Assembly (NCBI GenBank): GCA_047974565.1
Contig: JBKECN010000035.1
Span: 124,001-188,000 of the forward strand
Direction: 5' to 3'
Length of the DNA stretch: 64,000 bases
Source: JBDIAG01 sp047974565
Lineage (GTDB): Bacteria > Actinomycetota > Actinomycetes > Actinomycetales > CAWJMD01
Position numbers and translations under genes: made by a program. This document shows positions 26,368 through 35,885 of the stretch, in pieces (position 1 is the stretch's first letter; each line of letters opens with the position of its first letter). The notes below the pieces were generated by a model. It ran no database searches and had not been told where the DNA came from. It was given only the letters and a program-made list of their open reading frames with translations.

Positions 26368-28176
26368 CTACACGTTCGCCGTGCGGCTGGGCACCACATG
26401 TCGGACCGGCACCGAGAGTTCCTGCCTGGCCGCGTCGACGATCCCGGTTCGCAGCCAGGTCGATTCATCCGGCGCGTGAGTCGAGATGATGACCAGATCC
26501 GGGCCGAAGTCCTCCGCAGCCTCGCGTAGCGCCACCAGGGGCCGGAAGTCGCCCAGTTCCCCCTCAGCCGCGATGCCCTGCGAACGCAACGAGTCCAGCA
26601 TGAGGTCCAGCCGGTTCTGCGCCTCGCGCTGAGTCGCCTCCCACACGAAGGCGGCACCCTCGAGCTCGGCCTGGCCGGTGTCCACCGGATTCGCCGGTAC
26701 GCAGATGAACAACCGTGCGCCGCTGGAGGCATGGACAGCCCGCAACTCGTGCTGCAGACCATCCTGCGACATCGTCTCGTTGGCCAGCACCAGCACCCGC
26801 TCCGCACCGGGCGGCAGGTCTCCTTCATCCTCATCCGGACGTCGCCCGGCTCGGGTAAGGAAAAAGGCGCCGAGAATGACTCCGAACGCAACCAAGCTCA
26901 ACACCAACTGTGAGCGGAACTCCGCGTTGAGGGCCATCTGCACGAGGACGAGGAACATGGCGACGGCCGCGACTATCGACAGCCAGGGGAAGAACCACAT
27001 CTTCACCTTGTAGTTCGCGTCCGGGTGTCGATGACGCAGGACGATCTGCGAGATGGCGATGAGCAGATAGACGAAGAGGATGATCGCCCCGGAAGAGTTG
27101 AGCAGGAAAGCGAATACCTGATTCGGGGAGATGTAGGCCGCGATCACGCACAGGAAGCCGATGAACGAGGACGCCAGGATCGCCCGCACCGGCACGCCCT
27201 TGGAATTGACGGTCAGCAGTGAGACCGGTGCCTCCCGGCGGGCGGCCAGCACGAAGAGCATCCGGGACGCGGTGTACATGCCGGAGTTCAGACAGCTCAG
27301 CACGGCCGTGAGCACCACCGCGTTCATGATCTGGTCGGCGTAGGGAATCCCCATCGCGGTGAATGCCGAGACATACGGCGAGGCGGCCAGGTCCTCGGAG
27401 TCCCACGGCATGATGCACACCAAGAGGAAAAGCGACCCGACATAGAAGGTCGCCACCCGCAGCACCACCGAATTGGTGGCCCGAGCGATTGCCTTCTCCG
27501 GGTCGTGCGACTCGGCGGCGGCGATAGTGGCGATCTCCGCGCCCACCATCGAGAAGATGACCGTCACGATTCCGCCGAAGACCGCGCCCGCGCCGTGTGG
27601 CAGGAAACCTCCGTGGTCCACGAGGTTGTGGAACTTCATTCCTCCGCCGCCGAACAGACCCAGCACGAAGAGGCTGCCCAACAGGAGGAAGACGATGATG
27701 GCCGCCACCTTGATCGAGGCGAACCAGTATTCGAACTCGCCGTAGGACTTCACCGAGAAGAGGTTCGTGGCAGTCATCAAGGTCATCAGCACCAGCGACA
27801 CCAGCCACAGCGGCCAGTCCGGAGCCCAGAACTGCACGACCCTGGCCCCGGCCACCGCCTCGAAGCCGACGACCACCACCCAGAAGTACCAGTACAGCCA
27901 GGCCACCGAGAATCCGGCCCAGTCCCCCATGGCACTGCGGGCGTAGTCCGAGAAGGACCCGGTGGACGGGTGCGCGGTGGCCATTTCGCCGAGCATCCGC
28001 ATCACCAGGACGATGAGCACGCCGGTGATGGCGTAGGTGAGGAAGGCAGCAGGCCCGGCGGTGTGGATCACCTCGCCCGACCCGACGAACAGTCCGGCAC
28101 CGATCACGCCCCCGATGGCGATCATGGTCAGGTGTCGTTGTTTGAGCCCTTTGTGCAGCCCCGGAGATGCAGCCAT
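26368..28176 (-). CDS. APC-family amino-acid permease (GABA-permease type) with C-terminal Usp-like domain
   Basis: This 602-residue protein has a twelve-helix transporter at about 1-450 with the family signature GGVIGAGLFVGSGEVI, then a cytosolic domain at about 470-600 with alternating strands and helices (ERVLVLANETMS, DLVIISTHAPDES) of the universal-stress-protein type. The permease part resembles GabP/AnsP amino-acid importers. Usp-like tails may let transport respond to nucleotides or energy state (inference). The ATG at 28176 is used because a GGAAGGGG-rich ribosome site precedes it. It follows aspartokinase on the same strand after 140 bases. Confidence 0.88.
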   Translation of the reverse strand: MAASPGLHKGLKQRHLTMIAIGGVIGAGLFVGSGEVIHTAGPAAFLTYAITGVLIVLVMRMLGEMATAHPSTGSFSDYARSAMGDWAGFSVAWLYWYFWVVVVGFEAVAGARVVQFWAPDWPLWLVSLVLMTLMTATNLFSVKSYGEFEYWFASIKVAAIIVFLLLGSLFVLGLFGGGGMKFHNLVDHGGFLPHGAGAVFGGIVTVIFSMVGAEIATIAAAESHDPEKAIARATNSVVLRVATFYVGSLFLLVCIMPWDSEDLAASPYVSAFTAMGIPYADQIMNAVVLTAVLSCLNSGMYTASRMLFVLAARREAPVSLLTVNSKGVPVRAILASSFIGFLCVIAAYISPNQVFAFLLNSSGAIILFVYLLIAISQIVLRHRHPDANYKVKMWFFPWLSIVAAVAMFLVLVQMALNAEFRSQLVLSLVAFGVILGAFFLTRAGRRPDEDEGDLPPGAERVLVLANETMSQDGLQHELRAVHASSGARLFICVPANPVDTGQAELEGAAFVWEATQREAQNRLDLMLDSLRSQGIAAEGELGDFRPLVALREAAEDFGPDLVIISTHAPDESTWLRTGIVDAARQELSVPVRHVVPSRTANV

Positions 28177-28320
28177 CAGGCCACCCCTTCCGCCCAGCCG
28201 CGCCACCCGATGTGACGCGCGCAGGGCAGAGCATCCTCCTAACGGGGCAAAAAGGACAAGTGCCTGACACTACTTCCCTGGTGTCACCCCGACCCCGACC
28301 ACTGTCCGGACGACAGTCGG

Positions 28321-29589
28321 CTACCGGCCCGTGCCCGCGTACACGATCGCCTCACCCTCGATCGAGTCGAGATCGAAGGCGGTGTGCACCGCGCGGACCG
28401 CATCGTCAAGATCGCCGTCACGGGTCACCACGGAGATCCGGATCTCGGACGTGGAGATCATCTCGATGTTGATCCCGGCGTCGGACAGCGCCTTGAAGAA
28501 CTTGGCGGAAACGCCCGGGTTGGAGCGCATTCCCGCACCGACGAGCGAGAGTTTGCCGATGGTGTCGTCGTACCGCAGGCTGGTGAAGCCGACCGCATCC
28601 TGCACCTCGGCGAGCGCCTGCATGGCCGCCTGGCCCTCGGTCTTGGGCAACGTGAACGAGACGTCGGTACGACCGTTCTCGGTGGTCGAGACGTTCTGCA
28701 CGATCATGTCGATGTTGATGCCGGAGGCGGCGATCCGCTCGAAGATCTGCGCCGCTTTGCCCGGGGTGTCGGGCACCCCCACGACGGTGATCTTGGCCTC
28801 GTTGCGGTCATGCGCGACGCCGGAGATGATCGCGTGCTCCATCGGAAGATCCTCCATCGATCCACTGACAACGGTTCCGGGTTTGGACGAGAACGACGAG
28901 CGGACGTGGATCGGCACACCGAATCGACGTCCGTACTCCACGCAACGCAACACCAGGACCTTCGCCCCGGAGGCTGCCATCTCGAGCATCTCCTCGTAGG
29001 TGATGGTGTCGAGCCGGCGCGCGCTCGGCACGATCCTCGGGTCGGCGGTGAATACCCCGTCCACGTCGGTGTAGATCTCGCACAGATCGGCCTGCAGCGC
29101 CGCTGCCAACGCGACGGCCGTGGTGTCGGTGCCACCACGGCCGAGGGTGGTGATGTCCTTGCTCGTCTGGCTCACGCCCTGGAAGCCGGCGACGATCGCG
29201 ATGTGCCCGTCGTCGATGGCCGACCGGATCCGACCCGGGGTGACGTCGATGATCCGGGCCTTGCCGTGGCTGTCGTCGGTGATGACCCCGGCCTGACTGC
29301 CGGTGAACGAGCGCGCCGAGTAGCCCAGGTTCGCGATGGCCATCGCGAGCACGGCCATCGAGATGCGCTCCCCCGCGGTCAGCAACATGTCGAGTTCGCG
29401 GGCCGGTGGCAACGGGGCCACCTGATGCGCGAGATCGATGAGTTCGTCCGTGGTGTCACCCATCGCCGAGACGGCGACCACGACGTCATTGCCGGCCTTG
29501 CGGGTTTCGACGATCCGCTTGGCGACCCGCTTGACACTGTCAGCGTCGGCAACGGACGAGCCGCCGTACTTCTGCACGATGAGGGCCAC
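28321..29589 (-). CDS. lysC: Aspartokinase
   Basis: This 422-residue enzyme phosphorylates aspartate, the first step to lysine, threonine, methionine and diaminopimelate. The kinase begins with VQKYGGSSVAD and contains LGRGGTDTTAVALA. Two ACT domains follow, with ITVVGVPDTPGKAAQIF and LSLVGAGMRSNPG, which bind lysine/threonine for feedback control. Actinobacterial genes of this type often also make a separate small subunit from an internal start; methionines near residue 245-250 could serve. The GTG start has AGGAG upstream, and TACAGT (complement of 29643-29648) is a likely -10. The usual downstream partner asd is absent; an amino-acid permease follows instead. Confidence 0.95.
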   Translation of the reverse strand: MALIVQKYGGSSVADADSVKRVAKRIVETRKAGNDVVVAVSAMGDTTDELIDLAHQVAPLPPARELDMLLTAGERISMAVLAMAIANLGYSARSFTGSQAGVITDDSHGKARIIDVTPGRIRSAIDDGHIAIVAGFQGVSQTSKDITTLGRGGTDTTAVALAAALQADLCEIYTDVDGVFTADPRIVPSARRLDTITYEEMLEMAASGAKVLVLRCVEYGRRFGVPIHVRSSFSSKPGTVVSGSMEDLPMEHAIISGVAHDRNEAKITVVGVPDTPGKAAQIFERIAASGINIDMIVQNVSTTENGRTDVSFTLPKTEGQAAMQALAEVQDAVGFTSLRYDDTIGKLSLVGAGMRSNPGVSAKFFKALSDAGINIEMISTSEIRISVVTRDGDLDDAVRAVHTAFDLDSIEGEAIVYAGTGR

Positions 29590-29754
29590 ACACGCTCCTG
29601 ATCTGGATGGACCGGCGGCAGACGGACGCTGACGCGGTGCAACTGTACTAGGGCGTGTTACCGATCTCGCCCGTCATCAGCATTGGCCGGCCACCTGCCT
29701 CCACGCGCTGGAGTCCGCGCCCCCGGGCGCGAGTGCGGCTGCCACACTGTTGGC

Positions 29755-30255
29755 ATGGCCCAAGGCAACCGGTTCTCCATGTCCACCGAAACCGCAGCGT
29801 CCATCAAGAAATGGGCGGTGGTCGTGGTCGTGGCAATGATCGTCGCACTGGTGCTCGCGGCACTCATCCCGCGCAGTTGGGCTCAACTGGTGGGCAATCT
29901 CGTGGACGGCAGCATCATTCGCGGATCGTGGATGGGCCTGCTGGCCGGGTTCATCTTCACCCTGGCCCCGCTCGCCGCCCTGGCTGCGGCGTGGCGCAGC
30001 CGAACAGCCAAGGGTTGGCCGGTGTTCTGGGTCGTGTTGTCCGTCGTGTTGGCGCTGCCCAACCTGATGACCCTGTGGATCGCCCTGGGCACCGGCAGTT
30101 CAGCACACGCCGGCCAGCGCATCCTCGACGTCAACGGGCCCGGATTTCGCGGCGGCTCACTCCTGGGGGCGCTGATCGCCGCGGGCCTCTACGCCTTCGT
30201 CATGTGGCGCTCCATCAGCAAGCAACGCCGTGAGGGTGATCTGTCCAAGCCCTGA
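29755..30255 (+). CDS. Conserved four-helix membrane protein, unknown function
   Basis: A 166-residue protein with four hydrophobic segments (about 20-42, 57-80, 92-112 and 135-155) and a basic C-terminal tail. No motif or family name can be assigned. The ATG at 29755 begins MAQGNRFSMSTETAAS; no ribosome site is obvious. It is divergent from aspartokinase and convergent with the DUF5063 gene, and such membrane proteins are often found near ask in actinobacteria. Confidence 0.7.
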   Translation: MAQGNRFSMSTETAASIKKWAVVVVVAMIVALVLAALIPRSWAQLVGNLVDGSIIRGSWMGLLAGFIFTLAPLAALAAAWRSRTAKGWPVFWVVLSVVLALPNLMTLWIALGTGSSAHAGQRILDVNGPGFRGGSLLGALIAAGLYAFVMWRSISKQRREGDLSKP

Positions 30256-30277
30256 CCCCGGGCGGGTTAGGTGCCCG

Positions 30278-30841
30278 TCAGCGCAGCGCGACCTCGGGGG
30301 CTCCGAGGTTGACCTCTACGTCGAGGCGGATGTGCCCGAGCATCGACACCAGGGTGCGTAGCCCGCTGACGGCGCGGTCACCCCACGACGCCATGAACGA
30401 GTACTGCCAGAACCACAGCGCCTCGTCGTACCGGCCGTGATCGAAGTGGGTCATACCGTGACCCAGCGCAGCGGCAATCTCCGCCAAGTCATTCGATAAG
30501 GACTCCTGGCTCAGTTCGCCGGAGACGACCGGGTCGACGATCTCGACGTACTCATCCAGGCCCTCCAGCAGCCCGGCCAAGCCCATGTGGAGGTCTTCGA
30601 CGTCGGCGTCGGGGCCCGAGTCGGGCTCGTACACCTCGCGGACCCTGACATCGGCGACGGCACCGAGCTTGGCTCCTGCTGCGATGATGCGAGACAGGGC
30701 GACCATGAGTACCGAGAGTGCATCGTCGTCGGCGTCGCCGGCAGCCAAGGCGGTGACCGTGTCGAGGTACTCCTTGGCCTCGGCTGCGGTCGACTCCGCA
30801 AGCCGGCGGAGTTGCTCGGCGTCTTGGCGCTGACCCAGCAT
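30278..30841 (-). CDS. DUF5063 protein
   Basis: This 187-residue acidic, helical protein contains FDHGRYDEALWFWQYSFMAS and WGDRAVSGLRTLVSMLGHIR, features of DUF5063. These lie next to recR and dnaX in many actinobacteria; the function is unknown. The ATG at 30841 is chosen because AGGAGG lies nine bases upstream; longer versions overlap into recR's end without support. It is probably co-transcribed with recR. Confidence 0.85.
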   Translation of the reverse strand: MLGQRQDAEQLRRLAESTAAEAKEYLDTVTALAAGDADDDALSVLMVALSRIIAAGAKLGAVADVRVREVYEPDSGPDADVEDLHMGLAGLLEGLDEYVEIVDPVVSGELSQESLSNDLAEIAAALGHGMTHFDHGRYDEALWFWQYSFMASWGDRAVSGLRTLVSMLGHIRLDVEVNLGAPEVALR

Positions 30842-30881
30842 CGGGGCGTCCTCCTGGATGGGTGGGGTGGTGGGATCCTGA

Positions 30882-31586
30882 CTACTCTCCCACGTTGGCC
30901 AGGATCGTGTGCGGCCTCCCGGAGAACTCGTCTGGGGCGGTCGGCGACCCCTGCCCCGCAGGTGATACGGGCCGCTCCGCAGCGGCCCCACCCACTAGAA
31001 CCCGGCGGCCCTCGAAGGCCCGGCCGAGTGTCACCTCGTCGGCGTACTCCAGATCGCCCCCGACCGGCAGACCGGACGCCAACCGAGACACCTGCAGCCC
31101 GAGCGGGGCGAGCATCCGGGCCAGGAAGGCCGCTGTCGCCTCGCCCTCCATGTTGGGATCGGTGGCGAGGATGACCTCGGTGACGGCCCCGTCGGAGAGC
31201 CGGACCATCAGCTCACGAATCCGCAGATTCTCCGGGCCGACCCCGTCGATCGGGCTGATCGCCCCGCCGAGCACGTGGTACCGACCCCGGAACTCCCGGG
31301 TCCGCTCAATGGCCACCACGTCCTTGGACTCCTCGACGACGCAGATGACGCCGTCGTCGCGCCGCGGATCGCGACAGACCCGGCACTGCTCAGCCTCGGC
31401 CACGTTGCCGCAGGTGGTGCAGAACCGGACCCGGGCCTTGACCTCGGTGAGCGCCTTCGCCAGCCGGGCCACGTCCTCCTCGTCTGCTTCAAGCAGGTGA
31501 AAGGCGATGCGCTGGGCACTCTTGGGCCCCACACCGGGGAGCCTGCCGAGTTCATCGATGAGATCTTGGACTGCGCCTTCGTACAC
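30882..31586 (-). CDS. recR: Recombination mediator RecR with C-terminal extension
   Basis: This RecF-pathway protein helps load RecA at gaps. An N-terminal helix-hairpin-helix (LGRLPGVGPKSAQRIAFHLL), a zinc finger with cysteines at 56, 59, 68 and 71, and a Toprim domain (ICVVEESKDV to DPNMEGEATAAFL) are visible. The normal protein ends near residue 197 (LGRAFEGRRVL); this one runs 36 residues further into a proline/glycine-rich tail. The start is GTG at 31586. It lies between dnaX and DUF5063, a conserved arrangement. Confidence 0.95.
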   Translation of the reverse strand: MYEGAVQDLIDELGRLPGVGPKSAQRIAFHLLEADEEDVARLAKALTEVKARVRFCTTCGNVAEAEQCRVCRDPRRDDGVICVVEESKDVVAIERTREFRGRYHVLGGAISPIDGVGPENLRIRELMVRLSDGAVTEVILATDPNMEGEATAAFLARMLAPLGLQVSRLASGLPVGGDLEYADEVTLGRAFEGRRVLVGGAAAERPVSPAGQGSPTAPDEFSGRPHTILANVGE

Positions 31587-31744
31587 ACAGCGAGACTAAC
31601 CCGCGGTACCGACAACCACCGTGCACTCCCAGGCAGGCGCGCACGCGTGGCGATCGGCGGACGCTCACCGGACCGGCGCACCCGGTACGGCCTGACCTGT
31701 GCCGAGAGCGCGGCCGTGCCTGCCGTTGACGACTCGAGCGTGAA

Positions 31745-34453
31745 CTACGGGGTGCCCTCGTCGACGCTGATCACCCTGCCCCCAAGCATCCGCTCCACGA
31801 CGCTGGGACCGACCATGCCGGAATCCTCTGCGTCGGGATCGTCGAGACTGGGTTCGTCTACGACCGGCGCAGACGACGACGGAGCATCACTCTGGGCGAG
31901 GTGTTGACGCCGCATCTGTTCGTAACGACTGGGCTGGGTGGTGCGACCGGGCGGGGCGGGCTCTGGTCGGGTGGCCTCGGAACTGTTGGTTTCGGAGCGG
32001 AGCTCGCGGCCCGAGGTGGGCTTATCATCGCTTGTCGTGACGCCGCCGCGTTCCGGCCCCGCCCCCGAGACCGCCCCAGCGGCTGGAGCGTCCCCAGGTG
32101 ACCTGGACGGTGCCGGGGACGCATTCGGATCAGTCGACTGGCCTGAGGCGGACGGGGATGCCTGCGATGGTGCCCCGCGAGGGCGACCCGAACCCGCTCC
32201 ACCCGATGCTGGACTCGGATAGTCGTCCTCCGGCGGAGCGTCCTCGACCGGCTCGTCCGCGAAGGGCACACCCCAGGCGTCGGTGGTGGAGACCACCCGC
32301 TGCCCAGAGCCACGCGCAGACCTGCCGCTTCCCCCCTCGATGGGGCCGCTGTCGCCCGAAACGGCCCCGGCCCCGCGGTTCCTGCTCGAGCTGTCAGCGG
32401 GACGACCGGAGGACTCCCACCCGGGGGGTTCGCGTCGCGGTGGCGGCTCCCCCTGGGGTGCTGTGCCCCGCCCGCCACTGACCTGACCGCCGGCGCGAGA
32501 ACGCTCGTCGCCCCTGGGGGTGGACCGGTCGTCGGATCGGCCTGTACCCCCGGGCCGACCCGTCGGGGATCCCGGGTCGGGGCGCGCCGAGGCCGGTGTC
32601 CCGGACCCGCGGCCCGCGGGCTGATCCGCGGCTGGCGGCACCGACGAACCCCGCGCGGGTGACGAACCGGCCGCCGCCTCCACCCGGATCGTGACGTTGA
32701 AGATCTCCCGCACCGCATCCGCCACCACATGCGGGTGCTGGCCGGCGGCAAAGCCGCGCGCGGTGCCCTGATTGGGGAACGACAACCTCAGGACGCCATC
32801 GGAGAAGTCGTGCACTCCGGACCCCGAGGTGAGGATCATCCAGGTTGCCTTGCGCCGGCCTTCGATATGCGCCAGCACCTCAGGCCAGGCCCGGCGCAGC
32901 CGCTCGGTATCGAGTTGCCCCGGGGCCGGGGCCGTTCGGGCAGTCGCGGTGGGTGTGTCTGCCCCGCTCGGCACAGCCGGACCCGACGGCGCCTGCCCTG
33001 GCAGGTCGGTGGTTGCGCCGGCACCACGATCGGAATGGGCTGAGCTGTGGGAGGCACCCGGCTGCCCAGCCGCCGGGGGTCCATTCCCAGCCCCGGGAAG
33101 CGATCTGCCCGGGGCGCCCTGTGCCGCGCTCGGCGCACCGGGCCGGGCAGGCTCACCGATACCGGAGGTCGGCCCGTCCGCCCCCGGCCTGGCCTGCGCC
33201 GCGTCGGGGTGCGGGGCTGACTGCTCGACCGGAGGCCGTACGGTCGCCGAGGCGCCCGACCCGAGGCTCGGGACGGAAGTATCGATGGACCCGTCGCCGA
33301 GCCGACGCTCTATCCGGTCCACCCGAGCTCCGAGGGCCCCTTGCCCCTCGTCCGCGGACGGCAACAGCAACCGAGCCGCCAGGAGCTCCAGGTGCATCCG
33401 CGGAGAGGAGGCCCCGACCATCTCGGCGAGGGCGAGGTTGGTCACATCGGCTGACCGGGACAGCTCCGCGGCACCGAGTTGGGCGGCCTGCTGCCGCATC
33501 CGCTCCAGTTGATCGGGCGGGACGGCACGCAGCACCGTCTCGGCGGCCTGGCCCATTGCTTTGACCAGGATGAGGTCGCGCAGCCGCTCCAGTACGTCCT
33601 CGACGAACCGGCGGGGGTCGTGGCCGGATTCGATGACCCGGTTGACCACACCGAAGACGGTGGCACCGTCCGCCTGGGCGAGGGCCTCGACCAGATCGTC
33701 CAGCAGGGCCGAGTCGGTGTAGCCCAGGAGCGCGACGGTGCCCGCGTAGTCGAGCCCGGCCTCGCCGCAGCCGGCGATCAGCTGATCCAGGACGGACAGC
33801 GAGTCACGCACCGACCCCTGTCCCGCGCGCACGACGAGGGCCAGCACCCCAGCGTCCACCGAGACGCCCTCCTGCTCGCACAACCGGCCCAGATACTCCG
33901 ACAGCACGTCCGGCGGCACTAGGCGGAAGGCATAGTGGTGGGTTCGCGACCGGATGGTCTGCAGGACCTTGTCGGGCTCGGTGGTGGCGAAGACGAACTT
34001 CACGTGCTCGGGCGGCTCTTCGACGACCTTGAGCAGCGCGTTGAAGCCCTGCGGGGACACCATGTGCGCCTCGTCGATGATGTACACCCGGTAGCGATCG
34101 CGCACCGGGGCCATCGCGACCCGGTCGCGCAGTTCGCGGGCGTCGTCCACACCGCCATGGCTGGCCGCGTCGATCTCGATGACGTCCAGGCTGCCGGGGC
34201 CACCGGTGGCCAGGTCTCGACAGGACGGGCACTGCCCGCACGGGGTCGCGGTGGGACCCTGCTCGCAGTTCAGGCAGCGGGCGAGAATGCGCGCTGACGT
34301 GGTCTTTCCGCAGCCGCGGGGCCCGGAGAACAGATAGGCGTGATTGACCCGACCCGTGCGTAGGGCCTGCATGAGCGGGGCGGTGACATGCTCCTGCCCG
34401 ACGACGTCCTCGAAGGACTCGGGACGGTAGCGGCGGTACAGCGCGAGACTCAC
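31745..34453 (-). CDS. dnaX: DNA polymerase III subunit gamma/tau
   Basis: This is the clamp-loader ATPase. The AAA+ core has GPRGCGKTTSARILA, a zinc site CLNCEQGPTATPCGQCPSC, IIDEAHMVSPQGFN and the sensor region FATTEPDKVL; domain III follows to about residue 370. About 540 further residues are largely proline/glycine/serine-rich, interrupted by a short tau-like domain (RRAWPEVLAHIEGRRKATWM). The GTG at 34453 gives the family-typical start VSLALYRRYRPESF with AGGG upstream; an ATG ten codons earlier is possible. The SRP RNA gene lies just upstream on the same strand. Confidence 0.93.
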   Translation of the reverse strand: MSLALYRRYRPESFEDVVGQEHVTAPLMQALRTGRVNHAYLFSGPRGCGKTTSARILARCLNCEQGPTATPCGQCPSCRDLATGGPGSLDVIEIDAASHGGVDDARELRDRVAMAPVRDRYRVYIIDEAHMVSPQGFNALLKVVEEPPEHVKFVFATTEPDKVLQTIRSRTHHYAFRLVPPDVLSEYLGRLCEQEGVSVDAGVLALVVRAGQGSVRDSLSVLDQLIAGCGEAGLDYAGTVALLGYTDSALLDDLVEALAQADGATVFGVVNRVIESGHDPRRFVEDVLERLRDLILVKAMGQAAETVLRAVPPDQLERMRQQAAQLGAAELSRSADVTNLALAEMVGASSPRMHLELLAARLLLPSADEGQGALGARVDRIERRLGDGSIDTSVPSLGSGASATVRPPVEQSAPHPDAAQARPGADGPTSGIGEPARPGAPSAAQGAPGRSLPGAGNGPPAAGQPGASHSSAHSDRGAGATTDLPGQAPSGPAVPSGADTPTATARTAPAPGQLDTERLRRAWPEVLAHIEGRRKATWMILTSGSGVHDFSDGVLRLSFPNQGTARGFAAGQHPHVVADAVREIFNVTIRVEAAAGSSPARGSSVPPAADQPAGRGSGTPASARPDPGSPTGRPGGTGRSDDRSTPRGDERSRAGGQVSGGRGTAPQGEPPPRREPPGWESSGRPADSSSRNRGAGAVSGDSGPIEGGSGRSARGSGQRVVSTTDAWGVPFADEPVEDAPPEDDYPSPASGGAGSGRPRGAPSQASPSASGQSTDPNASPAPSRSPGDAPAAGAVSGAGPERGGVTTSDDKPTSGRELRSETNSSEATRPEPAPPGRTTQPSRYEQMRRQHLAQSDAPSSSAPVVDEPSLDDPDAEDSGMVGPSVVERMLGGRVISVDEGTP

Positions 34454-34625
34454 AGGTTCGACCCTAACCGCAGCCACCGACATCCATGATGTGAGCGCTT
34501 CTCCGGTTGCGCCTGCGTGCCCCTGACTGCCGCCCTACTGCGTTGTTCCGTCCAGGGCTCAGGCTTCAGCCCGATTCCGACAGTCCGGCCGTGCCGGCCA
34601 CCAACTCACGGCCCGCCAAGCATGC

Positions 34626-34720
34626 AAGACCCCTCGCGCACCCGCCAGAGCCCTCCTACCCTTGCTGCCTTCCGGCCCTGGGGGGGTTCAGAGAGATAAC
34701 GCCACACGAGGGGCTGGGCT
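34626..34720 (-). ncRNA. ffs: Signal recognition particle RNA, small bacterial type
   Basis: On the minus strand the conserved SRP domain IV hairpin reads CCAGGGCCGGAAGGCAGCAA (complement of about 34663-34683). The ends pair through CCCCTCG (complement of 34708-34714) and CGAGGGG (complement of 34630-34636). A location upstream of dnaX is usual in actinobacteria. Exact ends are estimated to within about ten bases. Confidence 0.85.
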
Positions 34721-34897
34721 CAAGTGTAGCGGCCATCTGGACCCCCGGCACCCGGCTCCAGGGGACGGGGGCGCGGTTCCCGATGGCCCGGCCCCCCGAC
34801 GGGCCGGCTGCGCCGCCAGACCCGACTTCCGGCGAACCGGACCTCGCCCCGAACCGACCGCCGAGCCAACCCAGGCCTCTCCCGCTCGGCGATGGAC

Positions 34898-35806
34898 TCA
34901 CACCTGGTCGGCGGTGGCGCGGAAGAGCACCGTCGCCCACATCCGCCAGGGAGTCCACGCCTCGGCCAGCGCGATGAACTCGGCATCGGTGAGTTCATGG
35001 TCGATCCGGTAGGCGGCCTGGATGGCCCGGCGGGCGCGCGGTTCATGCAGGGGCAGGGCGTCGACCCGACCGCAGGCGCGCAGCGCGACCAGTTCGGCGT
35101 AGAACGGGCCGATCCCCGGCAGATTCCGCAGGCTGGCGATTGCCTGGTCGGCGCTGACCGCGAGCAGGGGCTCGATCTCCACTGTCCCGTCCAGGGCGGC
35201 CTGCGCCACCGCGTGCAACCGCGCAATCTTCACCGACGCCAGCCCCGGGTGAGTCTCGACGGCCAGGAGCGCGGTGGGGCCTGGGAAGGCGTGCAGCACC
35301 CGGCCGGCGACCTCGAACGACGTGCCGGCGCGCTCGCTGAGCTGGTCACGCACCCGGACGGCCTGGACATGCCGAAGCCGGGCACTGAGTACGGACCAGG
35401 CCGTCGCCTGATAGGGCGAATAGAACTGAGGCGGACGCAGCCCCGGGACGAGCCGCTGCCGATCGCCGAGCACCGGGTCCCGCCTGCCGAGTTCGGCGAA
35501 ACCGGCCCCATCGACATGCACCGAGAGCACCCGGGCCACCTGGGCGGCCACCCGGTCGGGATCTGCGTCGGTCTGGATCTGCAAGTGAAGGGTGTCGCCG
35601 GCCTGGCGCACGGCCACGCCCGCGGCGCGATCGTGGTCGCCGTCGACGGTGAAAGCCAACCGCATCACCCCGTCGAAGTCCGGGTGGTCGTACTGCCCGA
35701 AGCCGAACTGGGCCGAGCGCTGCAAGGAGAAGGGGCCGCGAACGTGCAGGGTGCGGTGGCTGCTGGCCCGCCGCATCGGTGGTTCGGTCGAGGACGTGCC
35801 GGTCAT
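34898..35806 (-). CDS. AlkA-like HhH-GPD DNA glycosylase family protein
   Basis: This protein of about 302 residues has a helix-hairpin-helix (LRNLPGIGPFYAELVALRAC) and an N-terminal beta domain starting TLHVRGPFSL, as in 3-methyladenine glycosylase II. The catalytic aspartate that follows the hairpin in AlkA is not in place: the equivalent segment reads VDALPLHEPRAR. Activity is therefore uncertain. The ATG at 35806 is the best start but lacks a ribosome site; an ATG ten codons further in is possible. A perfect palindrome lies about 80-100 bases upstream. Confidence 0.75.
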   Translation of the reverse strand: MTGTSSTEPPMRRASSHRTLHVRGPFSLQRSAQFGFGQYDHPDFDGVMRLAFTVDGDHDRAAGVAVRQAGDTLHLQIQTDADPDRVAAQVARVLSVHVDGAGFAELGRRDPVLGDRQRLVPGLRPPQFYSPYQATAWSVLSARLRHVQAVRVRDQLSERAGTSFEVAGRVLHAFPGPTALLAVETHPGLASVKIARLHAVAQAALDGTVEIEPLLAVSADQAIASLRNLPGIGPFYAELVALRACGRVDALPLHEPRARRAIQAAYRIDHELTDAEFIALAEAWTPWRMWATVLFRATADQV

Positions 35807-35885
35807 GGAGAGGTCGGTCGTCGACGGTTCGGTCGGGAGGGGCCAGTCAGGTCCGTGAACGTCATGAGGACAGCCTGACCCGGTA

